A stretch of 64,000 nucleotides of DNA from the NCBI RefSeq assembly GCF_004011695.2, contig NC_082407.1, forward strand, positions 2,294,001 through 2,358,000, given 5' to 3'. The DNA is from Ascochyta rabiei (Eukaryota; Ascomycota; Dothideomycetes; Pleosporales; Didymellaceae). Shown here piece by piece: positions 1-10,785 of this stretch. The notes beneath the pieces were generated by a model. It made no database searches. It saw nothing but the letters and a program-made list of their open reading frames with translations, and was not told the origin of the DNA. How positions within the stretch are numbered: the first letter of the stretch is position 1; every line of letters begins with the position of its first letter. The position numbers and the translations under genes were made by a program.

Positions 1-1597
1 TTAACGCGAGTGTAGCGTATACTCGCGATACTGTGGAAGTAAAAGTGGGCCATGCGATGGTCGAGAATGCTATGCAAGAGCCGTTGCATTTTTGGTAACC
101 ACGTGAGAAGCTCACTTAGGTTTTCGAGACATTGCTGGTAAGAAGATTCGCGAGCCTAGGTAAGCTTGCAGGAGCCGCCTTTATTCGCAGGACTTACTAA
201 GGGCCAAGCATCAGTAATCGGGACGCAGCCTTGGCAACTGCAAGCCATGTATTGGAAATAGGCGAGCCAATGACTTGAAGCGAGTGCATTCGGAAAAAAG
301 GACTCATGGGACTCGCAACCGATGCAAAAGCCGATGTGGCAGAAGATGTGATTGTGGCAGAAGATGGAGTATGAGGAATATCTCACAACACCTTGATTTC
401 AGACGCTATCGGTACATCTAAAGCCTCCTGTGCGCAATTGAATTTTCATGTATGCATGGCAATCATGAAATGGAGTCTCGGCTAGTGATTGGAACATGAT
501 CAGATGAATACCCGAATTCTGCTTTGCCATTCGGTTTTGCGTGCGGCATTGCCGACACGCCCTGCGCATAAGGATCAAGCAGGCAGCGGACAGGTCGATA
601 GCTAAGCGAGAGGCGTCGAGTACCGGCAGCTGATCCAAGCATGCTCCCCTGGGTAGACTCCAAACAGTACGGGAGAAGTTGCGGGCAACGTGATGCTAAA
701 GAAGGCAGCCGGGGTCGTAAAGCGGCGATCTGGGGCTGAAGAGAAGTCAAGTAGGTACCTAGCATTGTGCATCTTGCAGGTCGCTCGCTTACCGGTACGC
801 GTCGATATTCGGTCTAGCATCCGTGTTCTCGACCTCCGGCATAAGCTTTACTCGCATAACGTCTTACAGGTACATCAGCTTCTCGCTTGAGACTTTGGAC
901 TTTTCTGGGTTGCTCAAGGCACGAGGCAGCCCCTAGACGCCTGAACGGTACCCGCCTGCTGTAATGGCACTTTTGCGGTAGATCAAGCATTTTCCAGCTG
1001 TGGCTGATCAGTCCTACTCGCAACGTAGGAACAGGGAAGCCTCGAACTCCTCCTTTGGTACAAGTCTTCGTTTGACATTGCTCTTTCTGGTCCTTCTTAG
1101 TGTTTCCTTCTCTCCAATTGACCAGCCTTGTATCTTGTCATTAGCTTGTTCTGTACTTCGCGTGGGGGAAAAAACGTGGCCAGGCTGGAAGTCAGAACAT
1201 TGGTAACAGCAAGAACCCGGTGGACTTTTCCTATTCGCGAGGAGGCACTCCAGCTTTCTGGGTCTACTCGAGGTGCATCTATGGGTGTATCGTCGACAAG
1301 ACAGACACTAACAAACGTGGCTTCTATGCTCGTCGATAACACGCGGAGGCTCTCGCTACGGACGCCGGCACGAGGCTTCCAAGAGCATAGCTATGGCGGA
1401 TTCGGATGGTCATATAGATTGGAGTGATCGAGAACACTCAGTATAGTGTAGTCGAGCGGCCTGAGGTCTGTTGTTGTGGAAGCTCAGTGGATATATAAAT
1501 CCACTGTGAGTTGCTCTACTCGTATCTTCATCAGCTCAAACATTCTCAGACTTGCTCATCAGCTTCGGAAACAGCTGTTGATCATTCACTCTTCATT
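1..1597. other. Upstream region without a recognised gene
   Basis: Only short overlapping open frames on both strands, none with a recognisable domain or a convincing splice pattern. The last ~110 bases are the core promoter and leader of the multicopper oxidase gene, with a TATA-like sequence at 1491-1500. Confidence 0.6.
1485..1506 (+). promoter_or_regulatory. TATA-like element inside a perfect inverted repeat
   Basis: The sequence reads CAGTGGA, then TATATAAA, then TCCACTG: two 7-base arms that are exact reverse complements flanking a TATA box, about 92 bp upstream of the multicopper oxidase ATG. The position suits a core promoter. Whether the flanking arms bind a factor is unknown. Confidence 0.5.
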
Positions 1598-3496
1598 ATG
1601 CGAACCTTCATTTTCTTGGGTATCACGGCCCTCTACTCCATACAAGTCTTCGCTGGCGACAGCGAGTGGCTGAGTCCTGAGTACAAGCAAATCTTCCAAA
1701 ACCCTCTACCCTTTCCTAAAAACAAGTCACCACTTTACACCTATACCAACGCGACCACGGGTAACTCCATCGATTACTATGAGATCGATGTCCAGCCATT
1801 CGAACAGCAGGTCTACCCTGGCTTAAAGCCTGCCAAACTGGTTGGCTATGACGGCACGTCTCCCGGTCCCACCTTCCGCATGGAGAAGGGAAGAGAGGCG
1901 GTTGTACGGTTCAAGAATCACGGTAGCATGGATCTCTCGGTCCATCTCCACGGTTCCTACAGTCGAGCACCTTTCGATGGTTGGGCTGAGGATGTGACCA
2001 AACCCGGGCAGTACAAAGACTACTGTTAGCAGCTGCCTGTTTGGTTTATACTTCACCGCTAACATTGCTTAGACTACCCTAATCACCAGAGCGCTCGAAC
2101 TCTATGGTATCACGACCATGCTGTTCACCACACTGCGGAGAACGCCTACTTTGGCCAGGCTGGCTTCTACATTTTACACGACCCTGCTGAAGATTCTTTG
2201 GGCCTTCCTTCCGGTCCGCAATATGATCTGCCTCTTGCACTGTCTTCCAAACAATACAACAAGGATGGAACCCTCTTTGATCCCAAAGACGAAACAACTT
2301 CACTCTACGGCGATGTCATTCATGTCAATGGCCAGCCATGGCCCTTCCATAAGGTCGAACCTCGCAAGTACCGTCTGCGATTCCTTGACGCTTCTATCAG
2401 TCGAGCTTTCAAACTCACATTCGAGGCTGATGGCAAAACTATTCCCTTCCATGTTATCGGTGCCGATACTGGTCTCTTAACCAAGCCTGTACAAACCCGC
2501 AACCTTGAGATCTCTATGGCTGAGCGCTGGGAAGTCGTCTTTGACTTCAGCCAATACGCCGGAAAGAATGTCACTCTCAAGAACGGTCGCGATGTTCAGC
2601 ACGACGAGGACTACGCTGCTACGGATAAGGTCATGCAATTTGTCGTCGGCAAGGGTGTCTCGAGTCAGGCAGGCAACGGCAATCTTCCTTCTTCGCTACG
2701 CAACGTTCCCTTTCCTCCTAGGAAAGGTGGAGTTGATAGAAGCTTCAAGTTTGGTAGGACTGGCGGGCAATGGACTGTCAACGGTGTCACTTTCGCTGAT
2801 GTCAACAACCGCATCCTGGCTAAGCCCCAACGCGGCGCGATCGAGGTTTGGGAGCTCGAGAACTCTAGCGGCGGCTGGTCTCACCCAGTTCACATTCATC
2901 TTGTCGACTTCCAGATCCTATCTCGCACTGGCGGAAGGCGCCCCGTCCTCGATTACGAGAAGGAAGCATTGAAGGACGTTGTGCTCCTTGGCGAGAACGA
3001 AAAGGTCACAGTCATTGCGCGTTACGCCCCCTACGATGGTGTTTACATGTTCCACTGTCACAATCTCATCCACGAGGATCACGATATGATGGCTGCCTTC
3101 AACGTGTCCAGCCTTGGCGACTGGGGCTACCCTGAGACTACCAAATTTATCGATCCAATGGAAGAGAAATATCGCAGCAAGGCTATCACCTCTAATGATG
3201 ACCAAAAGGCATCCATCATGGACAAGATGTCAAAGTTCGAAGCCATGGAGGCCTACAGCAATGTTGAAAAACTCGAGAAGGCGCTCGAAGACTACCAAAT
3301 CAACGGTCCCCCCAAGACGACCCTGTCTAAAACCACCGTCAAGTCGTCGACATCACCATCTGTTGCCTCTTTGACACCTGCAGTGTCGGCAATAAAGCAG
3401 GCTCCGATCACGACAATCACGTCAGCAGCGAAGATGACAAGCAGCACTAAGAACGATAATAACACAAAGGCGAAGACCACGTCCAAGAAGAAGTAA
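1598..3496 (+). CDS. Secreted multicopper oxidase (bilirubin oxidase/CotA-type)
   Basis: Two exons, 1598-2024 and 2073-3496, give 616 aa. The 48-bp intron has donor GTTAGC and a CTAAC branch site, and removing it restores the copper motif that follows. The ATG at 1598 opens a hydrophobic signal peptide ending near FAGD. Copper-ligand motifs occur in order: HLHG near residue 116, WYHDHAVHHT near 150, HPVHIHLVDF near 412 and HCHNLIHEDHDM near 470. These place it in the three-cupredoxin multicopper oxidases, which oxidise phenols, bilirubin-like compounds or metals with four coppers and reduce oxygen to water. Spacing and the LIHEDHDM ending resemble bilirubin oxidase/CotA more than basidiomycete laccase. 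The last ~70 residues are an unusual Ser/Thr/Lys-rich tail ending in a basic run. The natural substrate cannot be read from sequence. Confidence 0.92.
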
Positions 3497-4524
3497 TGAT
3501 CGGTCAGGGGACAGGGACTGTGTATACCAACAGAGTCTTGTAAATATCTTCGCATTTAATGAGTCTAAAAGCATATTGATTGTCATATTTCGAACGTCTT
3601 TTCTGTGTATGATGGATGACTGAAAATATCTTAACGAAGTACCTTATTGAAGTGGAAAGTAGTGCATACATGCTAGAGACAAGCAGCTATTCTTCTTCTC
3701 CTCATGGGGCCACCGGCTCGATCAACACTTTCATACGAACCAACATTGCACCGAGTCGAGTACAGGACCCTTCCTCCGAACTCGGGCAGTGTGTTCTTGC
3801 ATGGTCCTCTCGCCAGAGTCGATGTCGCATGGTGACTCCGCTATCACTCTGTCCCTTCAGCTCAGTCTTATCCGCCAAGAAAGCTTCCACGTGGTCGACC
3901 TAACAATTTCATGGAGTCATGAAACGACTACCTCCATTCTATCTAGTAGACTGCGGGAAAGAACTATGCCAGGGCTCCACAACAAGAAAGCTGGTCGGTG
4001 AGGAGTGCCAACCAGCGTATCGTTGCCGGCAGTCTAGAGCTATGTCCAGCCTAGAAAATACGATGATCACGTACAAGAGCGGTTTAGCTTTGGTAGACTC
4101 TTGTCATTTCCGTGTGCTAGGAATTTGGGTCGGGTATAGCGCTTGGCAAGGGAGAACAAAGAGAGTTGCACCAAGACCGCGGCGCTGGGAGCGAGAACTT
4201 GAAAACTATTATACCTTCAGCTTCAGTTTCCGCTACGAGCTGCAGCTTTTGAATTTTGATACTAAGAATACGTACGATGGAAAGTTTAAGGGAGGCACAT
4301 CATAAAATTGCATTGAGAAAATTTGTCCTGGGAGGAAGCATTTTTCGTTTTTGTTCTGCTCGCTTTCCGTCTCAGAAGGTCTATTAGTTGAGACTATAGA
4401 TGCTGTAAAACAATGGAAAGGTGCAGGCTACCAACATGTTCCCATCTCTAGTAACCATAAAGCACGATTTCTGCGAAATGCACGATAAAATTGTGTAGTA
4501 TCCTCCATCGCTCGCAAGTGATGT
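3497..4524. other. Convergent intergenic region
   Basis: Lies between the 3' ends of the multicopper oxidase (+) and the DUF7730-like gene (-). Nothing recognisable was found beyond presumed 3' UTRs. Confidence 0.5.
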
Positions 4525-5353
4525 CTAGAGCGGCAAAGATACCGGTAAAGTCACCGCGGTCTGGGACTCGATGTATGACTTCATCTTTTCAGCCGTTCCT
4601 TCTACCGTTATAGCATATCCAGAATCTTCAACCTCTTCGACAAGTTTTGCGCGAACCAAATCCGCAGCTTTTCGGAAATCATCATCCTTCTGATCAGAGA
4701 CTTCATGGATGAGGACTTCGATGTGACTGAGTGCCGGGAAGACCTCCTTGAGAACAATCTTGTAACGTGAGGTGAAATCGAAATAGAGCAGACCATCGCG
4801 GACATTTCTGCACATCAAACGAAGGCGCATGACCTGCTTACGGTGATAGGCTTTGAGTTTTTTGGCGGACCGCTTCAGGTCCCGGGAATTTGTGCAGGCA
4901 AACATGCCAAGTCGTGAGGGATATATGGCGGTCTCGGAGTAGATTTGTCGGCAGCTACGAAGAAGAGCTACATCATTGCTGGATTCTGAATCCGAAGGTG
5001 CGAATCGGGCGCTCGCTCCGAAGTAGGAGCGTCTTGCCTTGAAGGCTTTGCCTCCAAGAGCATACTTCCAAATACGGTCGCGTATTTCGGCAGGCAGACG
5101 TAGCAGCGGTGCGTCTTGGTTTGCTGTCACCCTGTGCGAATACGTCAGAAAAAACGCGCAAGATGTTGCTCTGCGCTTGCTGGGCTAAGCAAACTACGCA
5201 CAATGCCTTCTCCCCTCCTTTGGGAGCAACGTTGAGAATGCCGCTACGGAACTTGTGATATCCACGTGCAGGTCTCTTCACGACTTTGCTATCCTTCCCT
5301 GGAGAAGAGCTTGTGTCTGGCTTCTCGCACGTGGTCAGCTTGCTGGGCGCCAT
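4525..5353 (-). CDS. DUF7730-like (F-box-like) hypothetical protein
   Basis: Two exons on the minus strand, 5353-5202 and 5131-4525, give 252 aa; an in-frame ATG at 5377 would add 8 residues. The 70-bp intron has donor GTGCGT, a CTGAC branch site and a CACAG acceptor. After a Lys/Ser-rich N terminus the second exon begins LLRLPAEIRDRIWKYALGG, the signature opening of a large family of Dothideomycete proteins with an F-box-like/2EXR-like fold. Further on is LLRSCRQIYSETA, also typical of the family. These proteins are commonly lineage-expanded and of unknown function. Nothing suggests secretion. A decayed relative seems to lie about 0.5 kb upstream. Confidence 0.75.
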
Positions 5354-6889
5354 GTCAGTCACAGTGGCGGCCTTCAATTGAGGTTGTAGTGAGGGGATGG
5401 TTGTAGTATAACAGCTGGTGATAGAATAGCTGCATACAAGGCTACCGCGCTAGTGTAGTACGGTGGGTGGAGGCAAGTGAAGTGAGAAGAGAGGTAGTGG
5501 GGATGTGATAGACTCTCACGACTATGCAATACCACAATTTCGACTGAACGACAGGGACGAGCAATATCCGAGAGGTGTACAGCCTGATTGTAGTGCTTGA
5601 TATGCATGCCACGAATACACCAGAAGATCAGGAAGAGAGAACCCATGTCTTGGTATGGGCAGGCGAGCCTAAGCTTCAGCCTTAAGAGAACCTTTATATG
5701 ACTGTCGGCTCTGGTCAAATGAATAAATTTCAATCCGCCTGAGACCCGGCGCTTCGCGTGAGTTGAAGCTAGTGTGGTAATTGCCGCATGTTCACATAAC
5801 GATATTGGAAGACCAGATCTGAGGTGGTAGACCCTAGATTCTAGCTAAATAAGAGAGGTTTATCGATATGACTGAAGGTTTAATGAACGCGACGAATTCA
5901 CGGACGGGGGACATCGTGAACATATCAAACTTGTGAGGGAGGTTGACAGTCTTGTAATGAATTTGGTGGCAAGTGTGCAGGATGACGTGGTCCTGGATAC
6001 GAAGTCTGTCTGAGAGATAGTTCAACTATTGCGACGGGTGCGTAGGCTCCTACCGTGACGCCGCTGAAAGTACAGGTCTCAAGACAGTCGTAGATTTTCA
6101 ATAGTAGACTCGGAATAAAATATTCGTTGTTGCTGTTCGATCTGGAAAAGCTTCTTGGTGACCTTGTCTAGGTGAGATATGAGCATGAAAGCTCTCGCCA
6201 TGGTATACTCACGTAGAGCTTCTTCTCGATTGCTCTCAATGCGACACTGGGTACTGCCAGATTCGCACTTACAATAGCCTCTGACGCCTCTCAGCAGCTC
6301 GGCTATTATTGTTCACAGTAAATCGCCATATTGGAGCAGCGCTCTCTGAAGCCTTGGGCGGAGCCATACCAAGTACAAACCTCTGAACCTATGAACGTTT
6401 GCGGAATATTAAGCATGGTTGGGGTCAAGATTGTCGGAGGGGCTGCGCGGGAAGGGCAACCACGACAGACTGGTGCCTTCCTGCGCTCAGCAACAGCCAT
6501 CGCCAGAACCGTGTCTGAGAAGTTTTCAGAGGGAAATGTCCCGACACATGTCTGAACATTATGTTAGTCTTCGTTAAAAGAGCCCAATGTCGATTACGAA
6601 GGAGTTGAGAATTGCAGTCAGAGAGAAGATTGTAAACTCGTCAACGAAGGTGCCTAAGCGAATCGAAGAGTCTAACCGCAGGCAGTCTAACATCCTCGAC
6701 TCAAGCCCGGTTCCTTCTCCGCCTAAGGATGACGATAACGATTTTCATCATTGCAGAGTGAAGAAAGCAGGGGAGGTATGCACATACATTGACACAACGA
6801 CTTGCATACCACTGGGGCAGCTGCGCAGTGGTTTTTTGCGGCCCTCATAGCCTCTGTGGAGATGCGGCCAAGCGTATTGTTTGGTGGGC
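5354..6889. other. Intergenic region with a possible gene relic
   Basis: Between the DUF7730-like gene (-) and the DUF3807-like gene (-). Apart from the DUF7730-like relic listed separately, only short uninformative open frames are seen. Confidence 0.5.
5834..6108 (-). pseudogene. Possible relic of a DUF7730-like gene
   Basis: Read on the minus strand, one frame gives a stretch resembling the family's opening helix (LLLKIYDCLETC, from 6108). After a change of frame a second stretch reads HVILHTCHQIHYKTVNLPHK, which parallels LLRSCRQIYSETAIYPSR in the intact neighbour. No start codon, splice signals or single open frame link the two pieces. This looks like a decayed paralogue, but the similarity is judged by eye and short, so the call is tentative. 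Confidence 0.3.
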
Positions 6890-7554
6890 TCAGTAATCCA
6901 GGTCCACGGTATCGTCCTTTTGAACGTCTGGTCCCTTGGCCTGGTGCCATGCATCCCACTCATCACTTTCCTCATCTTCATCATGATTCTTCTTTCGAGC
7001 CTGCTCACGCTTATGCCTTTCGTCCCTCTTCTTGGCTTTGTACTTGTCCCGATTTCTCTTGTTCTTGGCCTTTGTCCTCGGACTGCTCACTGTCCATTGC
7101 TGAGTTTTCAGCTTATCGACACGGCCAGATACGACTTTGCCTGGTTCTGGAACCATGGCGAGGTGACTTTGTGAAGCTGGAGAGTTGCCTTTCGTCGAAG
7201 CTTCGGCAACGGAGTCTTCGGCCTCTCCTTCCTCAGATCCATCGCCGTTGTCCCTTTGTTGTCTACGTTTGCGAATGATGGCCTGAATTTCGGAATGTCT
7301 GAACATAGCAATTTGCTCATCGGTGAGGGTACAGGGTGTGCCGTCTTCGTAGTAACCTAGTCCACCTTCTTCCTCCTCGCAATACTCCTCGGCAGGTTCG
7401 GCCTGCACTCCGTGAAGAACATGCTCGGTCGCGAGCGCGTGCAGGAAGTGTTTTGCGTGAAAGTCGCGTAAGTCATCCTGCACCCTTCTTAGCGCGTTTT
7501 ACGGAATTGTCCGCGTGACCGTACCACTGTGACCGTGGGAACTTGAAGCGCCAT
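6890..7554 (-). CDS. DUF3807-like conserved fungal protein
   Basis: Two minus-strand exons, 7554-7525 and 7477-6890, give 205 aa. The first exon encodes only MALQVPTVTV. The 47-bp intron runs from GTACGG to GTGCAG with a CGCTAAG branch-like sequence, and joins to DDLRDFHAKHFL, a short aromatic/His motif I associate with the DUF3807 family. The rest is acidic, then strongly Lys/Arg-rich around residues 150-185 (KAKNKRNRDKYKAKKRDER), suggesting a nuclear or RNA-associated protein, and ends in DTVDLDY. No catalytic motif is visible. The donor choice is my inference; other weak GT sites exist in the short first exon. Confidence 0.7.
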
Positions 7555-7753
7555 CTTGTATATGCGTGATTGAGAGTGTTCTGCGATGCCCTTGACAGGG
7601 ACGTTGTCACCTTTGTGTGACCATGGTGTGGAGAGGAGAGATGTGTAGTAGGCTACAAGATGCTGATCACCCGCGCATTCACGTGTGCTTGGCGCTCCCG
7701 CGGCGATGACGTCTACCTAATCAGCGTATAGCTAACAACATCTACACACCAAG

Positions 7754-8914
7754 ATGATTCTGAAGCCTCTTGTATATCCTCTTGCCAGCGTCTGCCTGTT
7801 CTTTGCATGCGCCGCTGAGTCACAACCCTTTAACACCATTCTAAAGTCGTTCAAGGTGATCGGCCAGCAATTACCACTCCGAGAACACGTAACGCCCTCC
7901 ACAGACGACATGTCTAGCGGAATCATCATATCAGATGTGATTGGCAAGACGCAGAATATCGCAATCTTTAGCAGTCTTATTCGCGACATTGACGCAGTGT
8001 CCGGATGGCTAGAGGATGCAGCGCAGAACGCCACAGTGCTTGCGCCAGACAACACTGCGATGAAGAATTTAAAGAGAAAGCCTTGGGAAGATCCAGAAGA
8101 CTACAACAAGTTTGGCGCGGAGGCGTACGAGGGGGCTAGTGGTTCTGACCGCGCCCACAGCAACATGGAACGCTTCGTGAAGAAGCATATCGTGCCGGAA
8201 AGCCCGTGGGAGGAGGGAAAGAAGACCAAAACCCTTGCTGGCGACGAAGTCTGGTGGGAGTTCAAAGACGGTCAAAAGACGGTAAGTGGATATTCCTTGC
8301 GTGGAGCTCGTCCCGTTCGACATCCCACGGCATCTCTGCGCCACCATGAGAAATTACCACTTCCGTCACATACCACTCCGCAAGACCATCACAGGTCTCA
8401 TTGCTCTCTTCCGTCTTTTGAAGTTTTCTGGTTTTTATTGCGTCCTTCCGGTCACCCTTTCATCAATCCCTTGAGAAGGGTGAGGTGGCCGAGTTGGTTA
8501 TGGCGCCAGGTTAAGGTCCTCTTCCTTAGCGTTGCTTAGCAATAAGCTTCCTGGTCACGAAAGTGGCGCGGGTTCGAGTCCCGTCCTCATCAGCATTCGT
8601 TCAACGGTCGTTGAGCACTCCAGGATATTTTTTTGGTGTTGTGGGACTTGTGGAGTGAATGTCTGGAATTGCGCTAGTTAGCGGCACCACCCTTCGGCCC
8701 AAGCACCAACTAAACGTGTGCGCTTTTTGATTTCTTTTGATCGTTGGGTCTATTCATTATTCAGTCCCGAGCCTGCGCTATTTTTTTCGTACGCTGCAAA
8801 GCTTGCTGACCAACTATGCAGATCCAGCCCGACAACATCCAAGTGGCGAGCATTGCTGACAAAGTCGCCAACGGCGAGATTTGGGTTTTAGGAGGCTCGT
8901 TGTCATACAAGTAG
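7754..8914 (+). CDS. Fasciclin (FAS1) domain secreted protein with a tRNA-bearing intron
   Basis: Two exons, 7754-8281 and 8822-8914, give 206 aa. The N terminus (MILKPLVYPLASVCLFFACA) is a signal peptide. One FAS1 domain follows, with SGWLEDAAQNATVLAPDNTA as the first conserved block and IQVASIADKVANGEIWVL as the last. The second exon completes the domain: DGQKT joins IQPDNIQ in frame through donor GTAAGT and acceptor ATGCAG, with GCTGACC 12 bases upstream. The 540-bp intron is about ten times the local norm and holds a complete tRNA-Leu gene on the same strand. FAS1 proteins mediate adhesion at the cell surface or wall; the specific role here is unknown. Reading through the donor gives a longer frame that overlaps the tRNA and loses FAS1 similarity. 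Confidence 0.85.
8479..8592 (+). tRNA. tRNA-Leu (anticodon AAG) with a 32-nt intron
   Basis: A full cloverleaf can be drawn. The acceptor stem GGTGAGG (8479-8485) pairs with CCTCATC (8585-8591), followed by discriminator A at 8592. The D arm is at 8488-8504. The anticodon stem CCAGG/CCTGG flanks a loop TTAAGG...T, with anticodon AAG at 8513-8515. A 32-nt intron (8517-8548) sits at the canonical position after base 37. A long variable arm (CAC GAAA GTG) marks a class II tRNA, and the T arm contains GGTTCGAGTCC. No CCA is encoded, as expected in eukaryotes. The gene lies wholly inside the fasciclin intron, in the same orientation. Confidence 0.95.
8628..8634 (+). terminator. RNA polymerase III terminator (T7)
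   Basis: A run of seven T residues begins 36 bases after the end of tRNA-Leu, the usual kind of Pol III stop. It also lies in the fasciclin intron, so Pol III termination would occur within a Pol II transcription unit. Confidence 0.7.
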
Positions 8915-9447
8915 CCTGTCCTCTCGCGCTGCAGAAAAGCCAGCTACATTGTTTCAGCGATAGTCCCTCGGGCAGTATTGGTGGAGGCCCTCAGCGTGAT
9001 TGTTGCTGCTCTATATAGTGAAGAGAAGTTGCTAAAGTCTTGTAATGTTTTCTTAGGGTACAGATGGGTTAGAATATAGCATTGAGTACCTCCTGTGTCA
9101 CCAGGGACTGTTGGCTTGTAGCCAGCGTATTCTGCAACGTAGGAGCCTGTCGCAAACTATCACCCCGGGACATTCGGGTTTTCAGTACTAGTGATTTGAC
9201 AATGATCACGAGCGTCGTTTTCCTCTGATAGTACCTTCAAGCGTAACAAAGTGTTGATCACTGCGACCAATAGATATCGCGTCCTCAGTATAACCAATTT
9301 CCATTCAGATACTAAGTCTCACACGATCAGTCTCGTATTTCGCAACACTTACAAAATTGGTAAGCTGAAACTTTCCGCGGTTAAGCTACCTCATCTAGGT
9401 AATCACCTCAGCTTCCCACCCCCACTTTACATGTACATAACAACACC
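8915..9447. other. Intergenic region, tandem genes
   Basis: 3' UTR of the fasciclin gene and promoter/leader of the metallo-beta-lactamase gene. No further feature recognised. Confidence 0.5.
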
Positions 9448-10594
9448 ATGGAAGCACAACCTCAATCACCCAGATCAGCCTACTTCACCTGCTCGTCGAT
9501 GATCAAAATGTCCACTGTGAAACTCGAATCCGGTGACCTTGCCATCTGCGAAGTATGCGGTACACAATACGATGTCCCCCTCTCATCACCACCAAAAGAG
9601 TGTCGCATCTGTCTTGTAAGTGACGTCAAATCAAGTGTATTCCTTTACTGTCACTGAAAAAGCACCATCTCTTTCAACTTCAACGAGCTGAAACCCCAAG
9701 GACCCACGTCAATACGTGCCAGCGCACGGGCAAACATGGACATCCCTCAACGACAGCCAAGCCGTCCAGAAGAATGAGTTCCAAACAGACGAGCACGACA
9801 GTCGCATCCACTACCTAACCACCAAGCCACTGACACCCGCCGAACTACCGCCCGGCCTCTCCGACTCAACAACAACCCGAAAACAACTCGGCATCGGCCA
9901 GCGCTGCATCCTCCTCGAAACCGAGTCCGGAAACATCCTATGGGACCTGATCGCCTTCCTGAACCAAGAAACCATCGACTTCATCAACGGTAAAGGAGGC
10001 CTGAAAGCGATAGTAATCTCGCACCCGCACTTTTACACGACACATCTTGAATGGGCCACGCAGTTCTCATGCCCGGTGTACATCGCGTCCGACGACGCAG
10101 AGTGGCTGAACCGAGCAGACAAGAACGGGGTGCGGAAGTGGATCAAGAAGACGGAAGAGGTCGTCCCCGGCGTAACGGCAGTGCAATGCGGTGGCCATTT
10201 CGACGGGAGCTGCGTGTTGCACTGGGAGAGGAAGTTGTTCATTGCCGATACCATGATGAGTGTCCCCGTCCGTCTCCCCTCATCTACTCACCACAATTCG
10301 TCACTAACGCCCACGCAGTCCGGCTTCTACAACGCGGCTCAGCCCAATCAGGACCCTCGCACCACGGCTTTCAGCTTCATGTGGTCGTATCCCAACATGA
10401 TCCCTTTGCCACCGAGCCAGATCCATGGTATTTGGAAAGCGCTCAAGCCGTATGAGTTCGACTCGACGTATGGCGGGTTTCCAGGCCAAAATGTAACGCG
10501 GGGGGACTTGAAGAGGCAAGTGTTGGAGAGTATGAAGACATTTCTAAAGATAGGTGGACATGAGAATGCGAGTGTGTTCGAGGAGACTTTCTGA
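9448..10594 (+). CDS. Metallo-beta-lactamase superfamily protein with N-terminal zinc ribbon
   Basis: Three exons, 9448-9615, 9701-10267 and 10319-10594, give 336 aa. Two CxxC pairs (C34/C37 and C52/C55) form a rubredoxin-like zinc ribbon at the N terminus. The metal-binding signature of the hydrolase core is SHPHFYTTHLEW near residue 163, an HxH-x4-H variant of the usual HxHxDH, followed by CGGHFDGSCVLHW and LFIADTMM. The second intron (51 bp, donor GTCCGT) is in frame, but removing it joins MMSVP to SGFYNA, the expected junction for the family. Proteins of this type are cytosolic hydrolases of unknown substrate. ATGs at residues 18 and 21 are alternative starts. Confidence 0.85.
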
Positions 10595-10785
10595 GTGGAT
10601 TTGCTCGTTTCTGGGTAAGGACAGGGAGTGTGTATAATGTGGGTGTATGCGTGCATGCACACGTAAGGAGTCGATGCGAGGATGTTTTGGCACTGCAGTA
10701 TCGAATTTGGGGATTGCATTGCTTGATATTAGCAGTAAGTTCATGCGCCTGATCAAACACCGTATGCAATGTCGCGTGCAAGCGA

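Noticed and set aside
7754..8539. A 261-codon continuous frame that extends the fasciclin protein beyond 8281
   Set aside because: The extension loses FAS1 similarity and runs through tRNA-Leu. A GTAAGT donor at 8282 and an exon at 8822 complete the domain instead.
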